A DNA stretch of 7,133 bases from an uncultured Clostridia bacterium. GTDB taxonomy: Bacteria > Bacillota > Clostridia > Oscillospirales > Ruminococcaceae. The stretch lies in assembly GCA_947175045.1 (NCBI GenBank), contig CAMWLH010000101.1, positions 1-7,133 of the forward strand, in the 5' to 3' direction. The notes under the pieces are model-generated. The model searched no databases and had not been told where the DNA came from. It worked only from the letters and a program-made list of their open reading frames with translations. Shown in pieces: positions 1-6,673 of the stretch. Positions within the stretch are counted from its first letter, which is position 1. Each line of letters opens with the position of its first letter. The translations under genes were made by a program, and so were the position numbers.

Positions 1-776
1 GAATAACCGAGAACCCAGATCAAATTGGTCAGCCCGAATTCATTTGTAAAGCGGTCGTACATCATCTGCCAGAGCTTGATAAAGTTATCCGCGCCGCCCT
101 TGCCCCACCAGAACCACTGACCATCGAACTCGTGGAAGGGACGCCAAAGTACGGGAATACCCGTGTCGCGAAGCTCTTGCAGCGCCTCCGCAGCTTGATC
201 CCAATTTGCAATCATTGCGTTGTATTCCTCCGTTCCCTCGGTGAGCAACTTATCAAAGTTCGGGGTATCGTCGAGTGCTTCCTGATATCCTTTGCCGTTC
301 ACTCCGGTGTGCCAACAGATCGTAACGATACCGCCTTTTTCATGCCACTCCTTTGAACGCTGAACCACGCCGCTGAAATCCTCTTTCATAAAATCAAGCC
401 CGCGCATTGCGGGATACTTTCCCGTAGTTTCAAAAATATAGTCCATTTCATAATCGGGAGAGCCCATCCATGTGGATTCCTGCTGACAGGTAATAATATA
501 TTTACCGTAAACATCGTTAATATAATCGTACAGCTTTCGAGTTTTTACATCGGCGTTAGGATTTGAGAGCGCAAAGCGGCTGTTGTAGGTTTCAGCCTCG
601 ATATTACTTTCGGTACTATCGGTGATGCTTTCTTCTGGGCTGCCGCTTATGGTATCGGAAATGATTTCCAACTGTGAACTTTCCGCTGTGCTGTCCGAGA
701 CAGAGGTATCACCGCCGCATCCCGTAATAAGCATACATGCCGCAGTCAAAAGCGCGGCGAGTTTAATACCTTTCAT
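1..776 (-). CDS. GH26 glycoside hydrolase lipoprotein, probable beta-mannanase (C-terminus off the left edge)
   Basis: Reading leftward from ATG at 776 the frame stays open to the window edge, giving 258 codons and no stop, so the C-terminal part is missing. Residues 1-20 form a lipoprotein signal peptide with lipobox I-T-G-C20, followed by a Ser/Thr/Glu-rich linker to about residue 62. The rest resembles the GH26 barrel: YGKYIITCQQE (91-100), TGKYPAMRGLDFM (118-130), and WRPFHEFDGQWFWWGKGG (211-228) followed by an LW..MYDRF segment. In GH26 the Glu after the RPFH stretch is the acid/base, here E216; the nucleophile Glu should lie beyond the edge. GH26 enzymes are mostly endo-beta-1,4-mannanases, but lichenases and beta-1,3-xylanases also occur, so substrate is inferred. 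It is the second gene after an esterase lipoprotein. Its start overlaps the esterase stop (TAATG), with AGGAGG at 784-789 seven bases upstream, so translation is probably coupled. Expected site is the outer face of the cell membrane. Confidence 0.9.
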   Translation of the reverse strand, partial: MKGIKLAALLTAACMLITGCGGDTSVSDSTAESSQLEIISDTISGSPEESITDSTESNIEAETYNSRFALSNPNADVKTRKLYDYINDVYGKYIITCQQESTWMGSPDYEMDYIFETTGKYPAMRGLDFMKEDFSGVVQRSKEWHEKGGIVTICWHTGVNGKGYQEALDDTPNFDKLLTEGTEEYNAMIANWDQAAEALQELRDTGIPVLWRPFHEFDGQWFWWGKGGADNFIKLWQMMYDRFTNEFGLTNLIWVLGY

Positions 777-1786
777 TATGCTTCCTCCTTAAATATCAGC
801 CGCATGAAGTTGTACAAATGCGGCGTAACACTTGTGTGGTCGTGACCTGTCGAGGACATCACATGCCAGATGTGTTCGGTTTCGTTCTTATCAAGAATAT
901 TGTGGTAATTAGACGGGAAAGAGCCTACCACACCGTCATTTTTTGCCGCGCTTATCAGCAGCGCAAGCGGCGCGTTATCCTCAAAAGCCATTTCGGACTC
1001 CTCCATTTGCCCGGGGTGCATTCCCGAACCCGTAACGGGAGTAAGTCCCGGAGCGGGACATACTGCGCCGATATACCCGAACAGCTCCGAATGAGAAAAC
1101 CCGATAAACAGCGACTCGCGTCCGCCCATTGAAAATCCCGTTATCGCGGTATTTTCTCTGCCCTTTGCCACAGAGAAGCTGCTCTCAATAAAGGGCATTA
1201 AGTCAGTCGTGAGGTCGTTTATAAAATTGTCGTAATTCAGAGAATTCTGCAGATCCATTCCCGTGCAGTACGGCATATCCTTGCTGCAATAAATATAGGG
1301 CAGCACCACGATCATCTCTTCCGCCGCTCCGTCCGCACAGAGATTGGTGAGCATTGCGCTTATACCGACAATATCCCTTGCCATCCAGCTCTCGTTATCA
1401 TAATATCCGTGAAGAATATACAGCACGGGGTATTCCTTTTCCTCGGAATAATTGCTTGGCAGAAGTACGTTTACGGGAGTATCCCTCTCCGCCGTTGTTG
1501 AATAATACGTAAGCCTTTGAAATTCGGGATAAGTCACGTCATCACGCTTTTCGGTGATACCATCGCGCGGCATTTCCTCTATAATGTCCTTGTATTTTTC
1601 CATGTACGAAATCTCCTCCTTTTCCGATTCCGAGGACGATTGCGGCGGTTCCGCGGAGCTGACGGGATCGGTGTTGTTACCTGTGGAAGATATAATACTG
1701 CTTTCCGACACATCCGTACTGCGCGAACAACCTGCCAACAGCAAAGCCGCTGCGCATAAAACTGCGGTTTTTTTGATGATTTTCAT
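776..1786 (-). CDS. Lipoprotein alpha/beta-hydrolase esterase, CE1/esterase-D-like (acetyl or feruloyl esterase)
   Basis: This 336-residue protein has a lipoprotein signal (KIIKK, hydrophobic core, lipobox L17-A-G-C20) and a Ser/Glu-rich linker (21-60). The hydrolase domain of about 270 residues follows. LYILHGYYDNESW (122-134) matches the oxyanion-hole strand of the putative esterase family (PF00756-type). GFSMGG (217-222) supplies the nucleophile S219. The likely acid is D284 in AKNDG, and the likely general base is H315 in STGHDH. Family members remove acetyl or feruloyl groups from hemicellulose; some are generic esterases. Co-transcription with a GH26 enzyme favours a role on substituted hemicellulose, but the acyl group cannot be read from sequence. 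The ATG at 1786 has AGGGAG at 1795-1800 with an 8-base spacer. It is the first gene of the operon, and its promoter is divergent from an AraC regulator. Confidence 0.88.
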   Translation of the reverse strand: MKIIKKTAVLCAAALLLAGCSRSTDVSESSIISSTGNNTDPVSSAEPPQSSSESEKEEISYMEKYKDIIEEMPRDGITEKRDDVTYPEFQRLTYYSTTAERDTPVNVLLPSNYSEEKEYPVLYILHGYYDNESWMARDIVGISAMLTNLCADGAAEEMIVVLPYIYCSKDMPYCTGMDLQNSLNYDNFINDLTTDLMPFIESSFSVAKGRENTAITGFSMGGRESLFIGFSHSELFGYIGAVCPAPGLTPVTGSGMHPGQMEESEMAFEDNAPLALLISAAKNDGVVGSFPSNYHNILDKNETEHIWHVMSSTGHDHTSVTPHLYNFMRLIFKEEA

Positions 1787-1804
1787 TTCTTGCGCTCCCT
1801 TAAT

Positions 1805-1841
1805 GAAGTATCTTTATTTTAATTATACTTTATGATACTTC
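1805..1841. promoter_or_regulatory. Candidate operator: inverted repeat with tandem half-sites over the esterase promoter
   Basis: GAAGTATC (1805-1812) and GATACTTC (1834-1841) are perfect 8-base inverted arms centred on the -10 box. A third ATACTT at 1825-1830 lies exactly 10 bases, about one helical turn, from the ATACTT at 1835-1840, giving a direct repeat of the kind AraC-family proteins often bind. The elements overlap the -10, the spacer and the predicted start site. The regulator encoded just to the right is the natural candidate ligand. Binding is inferred, and AT-richness makes chance repeats more likely. Confidence 0.4.
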
Positions 1842-1850
1842 TAAAATCAA
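1822..1850 (-). promoter_or_regulatory. Sigma-A-type promoter of the esterase-GH26 operon
   Basis: On the minus strand TTGATT (1850-1845) and TATAAT (1827-1822) are separated by exactly 17 bases. The predicted transcript start is near 1815, leaving a leader of roughly 30 bases before the ATG at 1786. The -10 is a perfect consensus and the -35 matches 4 of 6. Repeated AAGTAT/ATACTT elements cover this core. Confidence 0.75.
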
Positions 1851-1884
1851 TGCATTTTTCTGCTAAGTTATTGATGCTTTGTGC

Positions 1885-1913
1885 TGTACAAATCTCTGAA
1901 AGTGTGCTATAAT
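1885..1913 (+). promoter_or_regulatory. Promoter of the first AraC-family regulator
   Basis: TGTACA (1885-1890) and TATAAT (1908-1913) are 17 bases apart, and the -10 is preceded by TGC, giving an extended -10 (TGnTATAAT). The start site should fall near 1920, immediately before the ribosome binding site at 1921. This also rules out the upstream in-frame GTG at 1881, which lies 5' of the promoter. Confidence 0.7.
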
Positions 1914-1931
1914 ATATCAAGAGGTGATAAA

Positions 1932-2711
1932 ATGCATATTAATGATATTGGGCACAACTACTTTCACAATGCGGATTTTCGGGTGGAGCGCCCTCGGGGC
2001 TCGGACGATTATCTGTTTGTGCTTCTGAAAACGCCCGCGGTATTTACGCTTGAAGGCAGGGAAGTTTTTGCGGAGGCAAATTCGTTTGTTTTATTTGATA
2101 AGGGAACGCAGCAAATTTACCGCGCAAACGGAATTGAGTTTTTGAACGACTGGTTTCACTTTGACGCGTCTCATAATGAAATCGAATGTCTTCGCAAGCT
2201 TAATATTCCGTTCAACAGGATCGTTCAATTGGACGGCATTAACGAATTGTCCATGATAATAAAATATATGTGTTATGAGAATTATTCGACAAATCTGCAT
2301 CGCGCCGATTCTACGGAGCTTTATCTCAAGCTTTTTTTCAACAAGCTGAGCGAAAAGTTATATTGTGAAAAAAACGGCGGAAACGATTCATATCACGATA
2401 AGCTGTCCGTTATTCGCTCAAAGATTTACAATATGCCATATCACAAATGGAGCGTTGAAAAGCTTTCAGCACTTGCGTCAATGAGCGCGTCGCGTTTTGA
2501 GCATGTGTACAAAAGCATTTTCGGGGTAAGTGCTATCAGCGACGTGATTCAAAGCAGAATTGAGTATTCAAAAAATTTGCTTTCCACAACGGATATCCCC
2601 GTGATAAAAATCGCGGAAATGTGTGGTTACAACAGCGCTTCGCACTTTATAAGACAGTTCCGTTCGCGCATGAATATGACTCCTGTGGAATATCGTGGAA
2701 CAACAAAATAA
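1932..2711 (+). CDS. AraC-family transcriptional regulator, divergent to the esterase-GH26 operon
   Basis: The product is 259 residues, the usual size for a two-domain AraC regulator. Residues 15-80 (ERPRGSDDYLFVLL onward, then NDWFHFDAS) resemble the AraC-type ligand-binding beta-barrel, where a sugar would be sensed. The C-terminus carries two helix-turn-helix units: WSVEKLSALASMSASRFEHV (173-192) and IPVIKIAEMCGYNSASHF (222-239), ending in the family signature FRSRMNMTPVEYR (243-255). The ATG at 1932 is chosen because GAGGTG at 1921-1926 lies five bases upstream and the promoter maps just before it; an in-frame GTG at 1881 would add 17 residues but lies upstream of the promoter. Head-to-head placement with the esterase operon, 145 bases apart, suggests it controls that operon. 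The inducer is unknown; a manno-oligosaccharide is a guess from context only. Confidence 0.92.
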   Translation: MHINDIGHNYFHNADFRVERPRGSDDYLFVLLKTPAVFTLEGREVFAEANSFVLFDKGTQQIYRANGIEFLNDWFHFDASHNEIECLRKLNIPFNRIVQLDGINELSMIIKYMCYENYSTNLHRADSTELYLKLFFNKLSEKLYCEKNGGNDSYHDKLSVIRSKIYNMPYHKWSVEKLSALASMSASRFEHVYKSIFGVSAISDVIQSRIEYSKNLLSTTDIPVIKIAEMCGYNSASHFIRQFRSRMNMTPVEYRGTTK

Positions 2712-2758
2712 AATTCATATTATGATACTGCGTATGACCAAGTTAATGGCGGGACGAC

Positions 2759-2788
2759 AAACAGGGGAGCTTTGACAGCCCCCCGTTT
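2759..2788. terminator. Hairpin between convergent genes, probable two-way terminator
   Basis: Between the AraC stop (2711) and the transporter stop (2802), AAAC (2759-2762) pairs with GTTT (2785-2788), GGGG (2764-2767) with CCCC (2781-2784), and GCT (2769-2771) with AGC (2777-2779), around a five-base loop. There is one bulged A and one A/C mismatch. The tail is only moderately T-rich on either strand. Its position between converging genes is the main support for terminator function. Confidence 0.55.
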
Positions 2789-2801
2789 AATTCATTCTTA
2801 A

Positions 2802-3653
2802 TCATAACAGCGCAATACCAACTATCTGGAATGAAATTACTCCGACAACGCAGACAACATTGCCGATTATGTTCAGCTTTGTGTACCGTTCTCTGCGTAT
2901 CAGACCGATAACGAACAGCGATACCAGTATCATTGGCTGTATAAACGAATAGCTTGCAAGACTTATCGATATCACGGCGTTTTCAATTATCATTCCCGCG
3001 GTATTCGGTATTCTTGCCAGTACTACCCTAAGAGCGCCTTTGGGATTATCCTTGAAAATTTTCAGCGGATCGGCTTTCGGCAGCAGGAGAAGAGATATCA
3101 GCACAAGCGCGGGAAGAAGCTGCATTGATGGTGAGGCATATTCCGAAAAGCCTTTTATTACCAATCCATAGCCGAATTTCGCTGTCAGATACAGCGCCAG
3201 CGGGAGCGCAATCTTCTTGTAGTCGACTTCCTTTTTTTCGCCCGATCTCGCGATAAAAATCAGCCCGAGAACGGTTATCGCTATGCACAGCAATTTCAAT
3301 ACGCTGAGCTTTGCTCCGCTCACTATGTCGGCAATATACGACGCGAAAAGCGTTATTCCCAGCCAGGCTTTCAGGTCAAACGCGGACAGCTGCCGCAGAA
3401 CGATCATGCTCATCTGAAACTCCAGCAGCTTGCATACAGCAACAAGCAATACCGCCGCATACGCCTGCCATGTAGGCGTAAAATATATTTGCTGAAACGG
3501 CAGGCTCACCGCCATAAAAACCGACATTGACGAGCACATCAGGAATGTAAATTCGTCTCCGCCGAGCTTTGCACCCGAGGACGCGTATTTGTCATTAAGT
3601 GAGGTCACAGTGTAGCAGGCAGTCACGATAAGCATCATCACAAACGCGTTCAC
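2802..3653 (-). CDS. EamA/DMT-superfamily membrane transporter
   Basis: This 283-residue, strongly hydrophobic protein has about nine or ten predicted membrane spans (roughly 3-20, 34-52, 63-82, 92-113, 117-135, 147-166, 175-192, 210-235, 236-252 and 262-282). That is the size and two-halved layout of drug/metabolite (EamA-like) transporters. The short charged loops SGEKKEVDYKK (137-147) and IRRERYTKLN (252-261), with the last span beginning IIGNVVCVVGV, fit the family. It is the last gene of the operon. It starts at GTG 3653, four bases after the oxidoreductase stop codon, with AAGGTGAG at 3665-3672 and an 11-base spacer; the next ATGs (codons 6 and 7) are less well placed. DMT proteins move many small metabolites in either direction, so whether it imports the substrate or exports a product cannot be told. 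Confidence 0.85.
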   Translation of the reverse strand: MNAFVMMLIVTACYTVTSLNDKYASSGAKLGGDEFTFLMCSSMSVFMAVSLPFQQIYFTPTWQAYAAVLLVAVCKLLEFQMSMIVLRQLSAFDLKAWLGITLFASYIADIVSGAKLSVLKLLCIAITVLGLIFIARSGEKKEVDYKKIALPLALYLTAKFGYGLVIKGFSEYASPSMQLLPALVLISLLLLPKADPLKIFKDNPKGALRVVLARIPNTAGMIIENAVISISLASYSFIQPMILVSLFVIGLIRRERYTKLNIIGNVVCVVGVISFQIVGIALL

Positions 3654-3657
3654 TGGC

Positions 3658-4827
3658 CTACCATCTCACCTTCCAGCGTTCGCTCACGTCCCCGCCGCCG
3701 TTTTGAGTAATGGTGTTTTTGGGGGGAGTCTCACGGCTGCGCAGACGCTCAAGATACTCGTCAAACAGCGCTTCGTTGTTTGCGATATCCGCCCAATCGT
3801 TTGTCCACGACGATAAATAGGCGGCATTGGATATCAAAAGTGAATTCAAGCCCTCGCGACCGTTGGCGATAAGCTCACCATTGTGAAGAATGGATTCGGC
3901 AAAGCTTTCGAGTACTTCGGGGTGACCCTCGGGAGCGTCGGCGGAAAATTCCTCATAGGTGTGCTTTGGCGTCACGAAGCCCTCCTTGGCGGTGAAGCAG
4001 AACTCGCGCTCAGGAGTTTCCAGACGCCACCATTTCAGCTTTCCGTCCTCAAGCACGAGCTTGCCGAGATCTCCCGATATTTCCAGACGGTTCGTACCGG
4101 GGGCTTCTCCCGTCGACGAGATGAATACTGCCGTCGCGCCGTTATCGTATTCGCCGTATATGGTCACGTCGTCCTCAATACCGACGTTATGGTACTTTCC
4201 GACGGAACAGAACGCGCGCACTCTTTTCGGCATTCCGAATATCCACTGCCAGAGGTCAAGATTGTGCGGTGCTTGATTTAACAGCACTCCGCCGCCTTCG
4301 CCGTTCCATGTCGCGCGCCAGCTTCCCGAATCATAATAAGCCTGTGTGCGGTACCAGTTGGTGATAATCCAGACAAGGCGCTTGGGCTGACCGAGCGCGC
4401 CGCTTTGCACTATATCGTGAGCCTTCCGGTAAACGGGATTTGTCCGCTGATTGAACATTATCGCGAATTTAACGCCCGCGCGGTCTGCCGCTTCATTCAT
4501 TTCACGGACGCTACGCGCGGTTACTCCCGCAGGCTTTTCGATCATAACATGGATACCGCGCTTAAAGCACTCCGCCGCGTAAATGGGATGTCCGTAATGC
4601 GGCACGGCGATAAGTGCTGCGTCGACAAGACCGCTGTCGAGAAGCTCCTTCGCGGTATCAAAGCAGACAACGGAGGGTTGTATTTTTCGTGCGTTATCAA
4701 GCTTTTCGGGGTTTGTATCGGCGATCGCCGTTACCTCAATTTTGGGACATTTGCCCTCGGCGACGTTTCTCAAATGTCCGCTGCCCATATTTCCGACACC
4801 GATGATTCCAAGTCTTATCTTGTCCAT
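3658..4827 (-). CDS. Gfo/Idh/MocA-family NAD(P)-dependent oxidoreductase
   Basis: The 389-residue protein has the family's two-domain form. The N-terminal Rossmann fold shows GVGNMG (10-15) after a hydrophobic beta strand, then AIADTNPEK (35-42). The catalytic-lysine motif EKPAG is at 97-101 (K98). In the C-terminal domain, GGGVLLNQAPHNLDLWQW (178-195) holds the usual active-site His and Asp (H188, D191). Family members oxidise or reduce a sugar, polyol or glycoside hydroxyl using a nicotinamide cofactor in the cytoplasm; known substrates include glucose, inositol and glycosides oxidised at C3. The start ATG overlaps the preceding isomerase stop as TAATG, and GGAGGG lies at 4834-4839. A Gly- and charge-rich tail (about 365-389) extends past the last clear domain element. 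The particular substrate is unknown. Confidence 0.92.
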   Translation of the reverse strand: MDKIRLGIIGVGNMGSGHLRNVAEGKCPKIEVTAIADTNPEKLDNARKIQPSVVCFDTAKELLDSGLVDAALIAVPHYGHPIYAAECFKRGIHVMIEKPAGVTARSVREMNEAADRAGVKFAIMFNQRTNPVYRKAHDIVQSGALGQPKRLVWIITNWYRTQAYYDSGSWRATWNGEGGGVLLNQAPHNLDLWQWIFGMPKRVRAFCSVGKYHNVGIEDDVTIYGEYDNGATAVFISSTGEAPGTNRLEISGDLGKLVLEDGKLKWWRLETPEREFCFTAKEGFVTPKHTYEEFSADAPEGHPEVLESFAESILHNGELIANGREGLNSLLISNAAYLSSWTNDWADIANNEALFDEYLERLRSRETPPKNTITQNGGGDVSERWKVRW

Positions 4828-5654
4828 TACATTCCCTCCAATATTTCTTTAAGCGCGTTCACCGCTGCCGAAAACGCCGTGCGTGAATCGGGATAGCTGA
4901 ACTTTCGTTCAGCGGATTCACCCCGCTCAAGCATATCGAAACCGCTGAACACCGACAAGTGCGGCTCTATGGTCAGCACCTCTCCATGGTATTCACCAAG
5001 AATACGCGGGATATTTCCCAACCCTTTGCCCGCAGGCACAACCGTTCCATCGGCAAGAGCGTCCTTAATATGCAGATATTCCACATACGGTGAGAGCCGT
5101 TCCCATGCCGCTTTGGTGTCCTGTCCGCACTGAATGAAATTTGCGGGGTCAAACACCGCGCGGAGCTTCGGGAAATTCGCGTGTATCTCGGCGCAGCGTT
5201 CGGCATTGTCGCCGTAAATACCCTTTTCGTTCTCGTGACAGAGCGTTATGCCACTGCCGTTTTCTGCCGCGAGAAATACCTCGAGCCGCCGCATTACCTC
5301 GTCCGAATAACGCTCTGCATTACCATGCGGAACATAAAAACTGAAGATACGGATATGCTTTGCGCCGAGAATATCCGCAAGCTCCAGTCCGCGTTTGAAT
5401 TTCTCCAAGTGCGGTTCAAAATCCTCGGTAATTCCGACCTTTCCAAACGGAGAGCCTACCGACCATACAGCAAGTCCCGCTTCCTCCAGTCTCTTATGTA
5501 TTTCTCGAGCCTCCTCTGACGTGATATCCGATACATTCCTGCCGTCAATGCCGCGTATTTCAAGAAGCTCAACGCCGTTTTCCCTCATCGCGGATATCTG
5601 CCCGTCAAGCCAGCTGTCCGCTTCGTCCGCGAACGCTGCAATTTTAAATTTCAT
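4827..5654 (-). CDS. Sugar phosphate isomerase/epimerase-like TIM-barrel protein
   Basis: At 275 residues this matches the xylose-isomerase-like TIM barrel (AP endonuclease 2 fold). The four conserved metal-ligand positions are visible: E141 in CHENEKGIYGD, D169 in VFDPANF, H195 in LHIKDA and E230 in TIEPH. A divalent metal-dependent isomerase, epimerase or dehydratase activity on a sugar or keto-sugar is therefore expected, in the cytoplasm. Paralogues include inosose dehydratases, tagatose/psicose epimerases and glycoside-cleaving enzymes, and the sequence alone does not separate these. It is the first gene of the operon. The ATG at 5654 has a very strong GGGGAGGT at 5661-5668, six bases upstream, and a promoter is visible before it. 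Translation is likely coupled to the next gene through TAATG at 4829-4825. Confidence 0.88.
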   Translation of the reverse strand: MKFKIAAFADEADSWLDGQISAMRENGVELLEIRGIDGRNVSDITSEEAREIHKRLEEAGLAVWSVGSPFGKVGITEDFEPHLEKFKRGLELADILGAKHIRIFSFYVPHGNAERYSDEVMRRLEVFLAAENGSGITLCHENEKGIYGDNAERCAEIHANFPKLRAVFDPANFIQCGQDTKAAWERLSPYVEYLHIKDALADGTVVPAGKGLGNIPRILGEYHGEVLTIEPHLSVFSGFDMLERGESAERKFSYPDSRTAFSAAVNALKEILEGM

Positions 5655-5686
5655 AGAAATACCTCCCCAAGTTGTTTTGTAATATC

Positions 5687-5715
5687 AGTATACACAATTT
5701 TAATTTACATTGCAA
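5687..5715 (-). promoter_or_regulatory. Promoter of the isomerase-oxidoreductase-transporter operon
   Basis: On the minus strand TTGCAA (5715-5710) and TATACT (5692-5687) are separated by exactly 17 bases, with a predicted start near 5680. The hexamers are the same as those of the divergent AraC promoter on the other strand. Confidence 0.7.
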
Positions 5716-5744
5716 TTGATAATTTACTCATAACATATTGCAAA
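5709..5744. promoter_or_regulatory. Inverted TTGCAAT/ATTGCAA pair containing both -35 boxes
   Basis: ATTGCAAT (5709-5716, itself a perfect palindrome) and ATTGCAAA (5737-5744) contain the two divergent -35 elements. As TTGCAAT (5710-5716) and ATTGCAA (5737-5743) they form a seven-base inverted repeat separated by 20 bases. The symmetry could serve a dimeric regulator, such as the adjacent AraC protein, contacting both promoters, or it may simply reflect two identical -35 boxes. Confidence 0.4.
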
Positions 5745-5766
5745 TTCGCGCATTTTGTGATATACT
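5738..5766 (+). promoter_or_regulatory. Promoter of the second AraC-family regulator
   Basis: TTGCAA (5738-5743) and TATACT (5761-5766) lie 17 bases apart. The predicted start is near 5773, at the ribosome binding site, giving a leader of only about 12 bases. Confidence 0.7.
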
Positions 5767-5772
5767 TATAAA

Positions 5773-5779
5773 GAGGTGG
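5773..5779 (+). promoter_or_regulatory. Ribosome binding site that fixes a TTG start
   Basis: GAGGTGG sits five bases before TTG at 5785. An in-frame GTG at 5776 is inside this Shine-Dalgarno sequence and almost at the predicted transcript start, so it cannot readily be the initiation codon. The next in-frame ATG falls within the cupin domain. Confidence 0.65.
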
Positions 5780-5784
5780 TCGGT

Positions 5785-6603
5785 TTGAATATTCTGGAGG
5801 AATTTAACAGTGAAGAAGTGTATACGCGGTACGCCGTAGACGAAAAGCCCGCTGATGACAGTTTTACAATGCACGTTCACGAGCGGTGTGAGATATACTG
5901 TTTCGTTTCGGGAGAAGCCGAATATCTTGTTGAGGGCACCCGATACCCTCTTAAAGCGGGAAGTGTTCTGATAATGCGTCCAGCGGAGTCTCACAAGCCC
6001 AAAATACTTGGAAGCGGCAAATATGAGCGCTACGCGGTAAATTTTTCGCTTTCGTTTGTGGAACGGCTTGATCCTCGCCGTATTTTGATGAGTCCGTTTT
6101 TTGAACGTCCACTCGGACGCGGAAATTTATACGGTGCACCAGAGCTTGGCGGCGAGGTGCTGAGATTGTTCGGTAAAATGTGCCGTGGCGGCAAGGGATA
6201 TGAAAGACAACTGGAAATTTCAACGCGTCTGTTTTTGCTTCTGGAGATGATTTACAAGTCGTACCTTAAGCGCGGCACCGCCGAATACGCTCCGCCGACA
6301 GAGCTGTCGGAGCAGCTCGTGACCTATGTCAACAATCACATTTTTGAAGAGCTTTCAATTCCCATGCTGGCGGAGAACTTTTTCCTGAGCGCTTCGCAGT
6401 TTGGCAGAGTATTCCGTCAGGCAACCGGTGCAACTCCGTGGGAATATATTATAATAAAGCGCCTGACTGCCGCAAGGGAAAAAATTCGCTGCGGAGAACC
6501 AGCAGGAATTGCCGCGGAAAGCTGTGGTTTCAGTGACTATTCGGCTTTTTATCGTGCGTATGTAAAGCGATTCGGATGCTCTCCCAAAGACGATATGAAA
6601 TAA
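5785..6603 (+). CDS. AraC-family regulator with cupin sensor domain, divergent to the sugar operon
   Basis: From TTG 5785 the product is 272 residues (275 if the GTG at 5776 were used). Residues 28-70 form an AraC-type cupin: TMHVHERCEIYCFVSG (28-43) with H30, H32 and E36, then EYLVEG and KAGSVLIMRPAESHKP. The C-terminus holds paired helix-turn-helix units: LSIPMLAENFFLSASQFGRV (190-209) and AGIAAESCGFSDYSAFYRA (240-258), ending VKRFGCSPKD (260-269). These are the usual DNA-reading helices, the second being the conserved CGFSDYSAF type. The gene is head-to-head with the isomerase operon, 130 bases apart, sharing mirror-image promoters, so it probably regulates that operon and perhaps itself. 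The H-x-H-x(3)-E pattern resembles metal-binding cupins, but a metal or sugar ligand is inference. Confidence 0.92.
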   Translation: MNILEEFNSEEVYTRYAVDEKPADDSFTMHVHERCEIYCFVSGEAEYLVEGTRYPLKAGSVLIMRPAESHKPKILGSGKYERYAVNFSLSFVERLDPRRILMSPFFERPLGRGNLYGAPELGGEVLRLFGKMCRGGKGYERQLEISTRLFLLLEMIYKSYLKRGTAEYAPPTELSEQLVTYVNNHIFEELSIPMLAENFFLSASQFGRVFRQATGATPWEYIIIKRLTAAREKIRCGEPAGIAAESCGFSDYSAFYRAYVKRFGCSPKDDMK

Positions 6604-6673
6604 CATAATAACGGGCTTTATTTCTGTTTTATGTTTAATGAAATTTGCAGTCATATTATAACGCTCGGATGTA

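Noticed and set aside
132..356. Plus-strand frame of 74 codons near the left edge
   Set aside because: It is antisense to the truncated GH26 gene, whose minus-strand translation contains the WRPFHE active-site motif.
818..1835. Plus-strand frames of 80 to 104 codons inside the esterase gene
   Set aside because: The esterase frame carries a signal peptide and catalytic motifs; the opposite frames show no domain or ribosome binding site.
1881..1931. GTG start adding 17 residues to the first AraC regulator
   Set aside because: The -35 and -10 boxes (1885-1913) lie within this extension, and the ATG at 1932 has a well-spaced ribosome binding site.
3883..4281. Overlapping plus-strand frames of 132 and 105 codons
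   Set aside because: Both are antisense to the oxidoreductase coding region and lack start signals; the GC-rich coding strand leaves few stops in opposite frames.
4405..4896. Plus-strand open frame of 163 codons
   Set aside because: It lies opposite the oxidoreductase, which has clear family motifs. It has no ribosome binding site and its translation resembles no protein family; it is an antisense shadow.
6597..6624. GAAATAA/TTATTTC hairpin overlapping the second AraC stop codon
   Set aside because: The stem is seven pairs, almost all A-T, with a long loop; a T-rich tail follows, but it is too weak to call a terminator.
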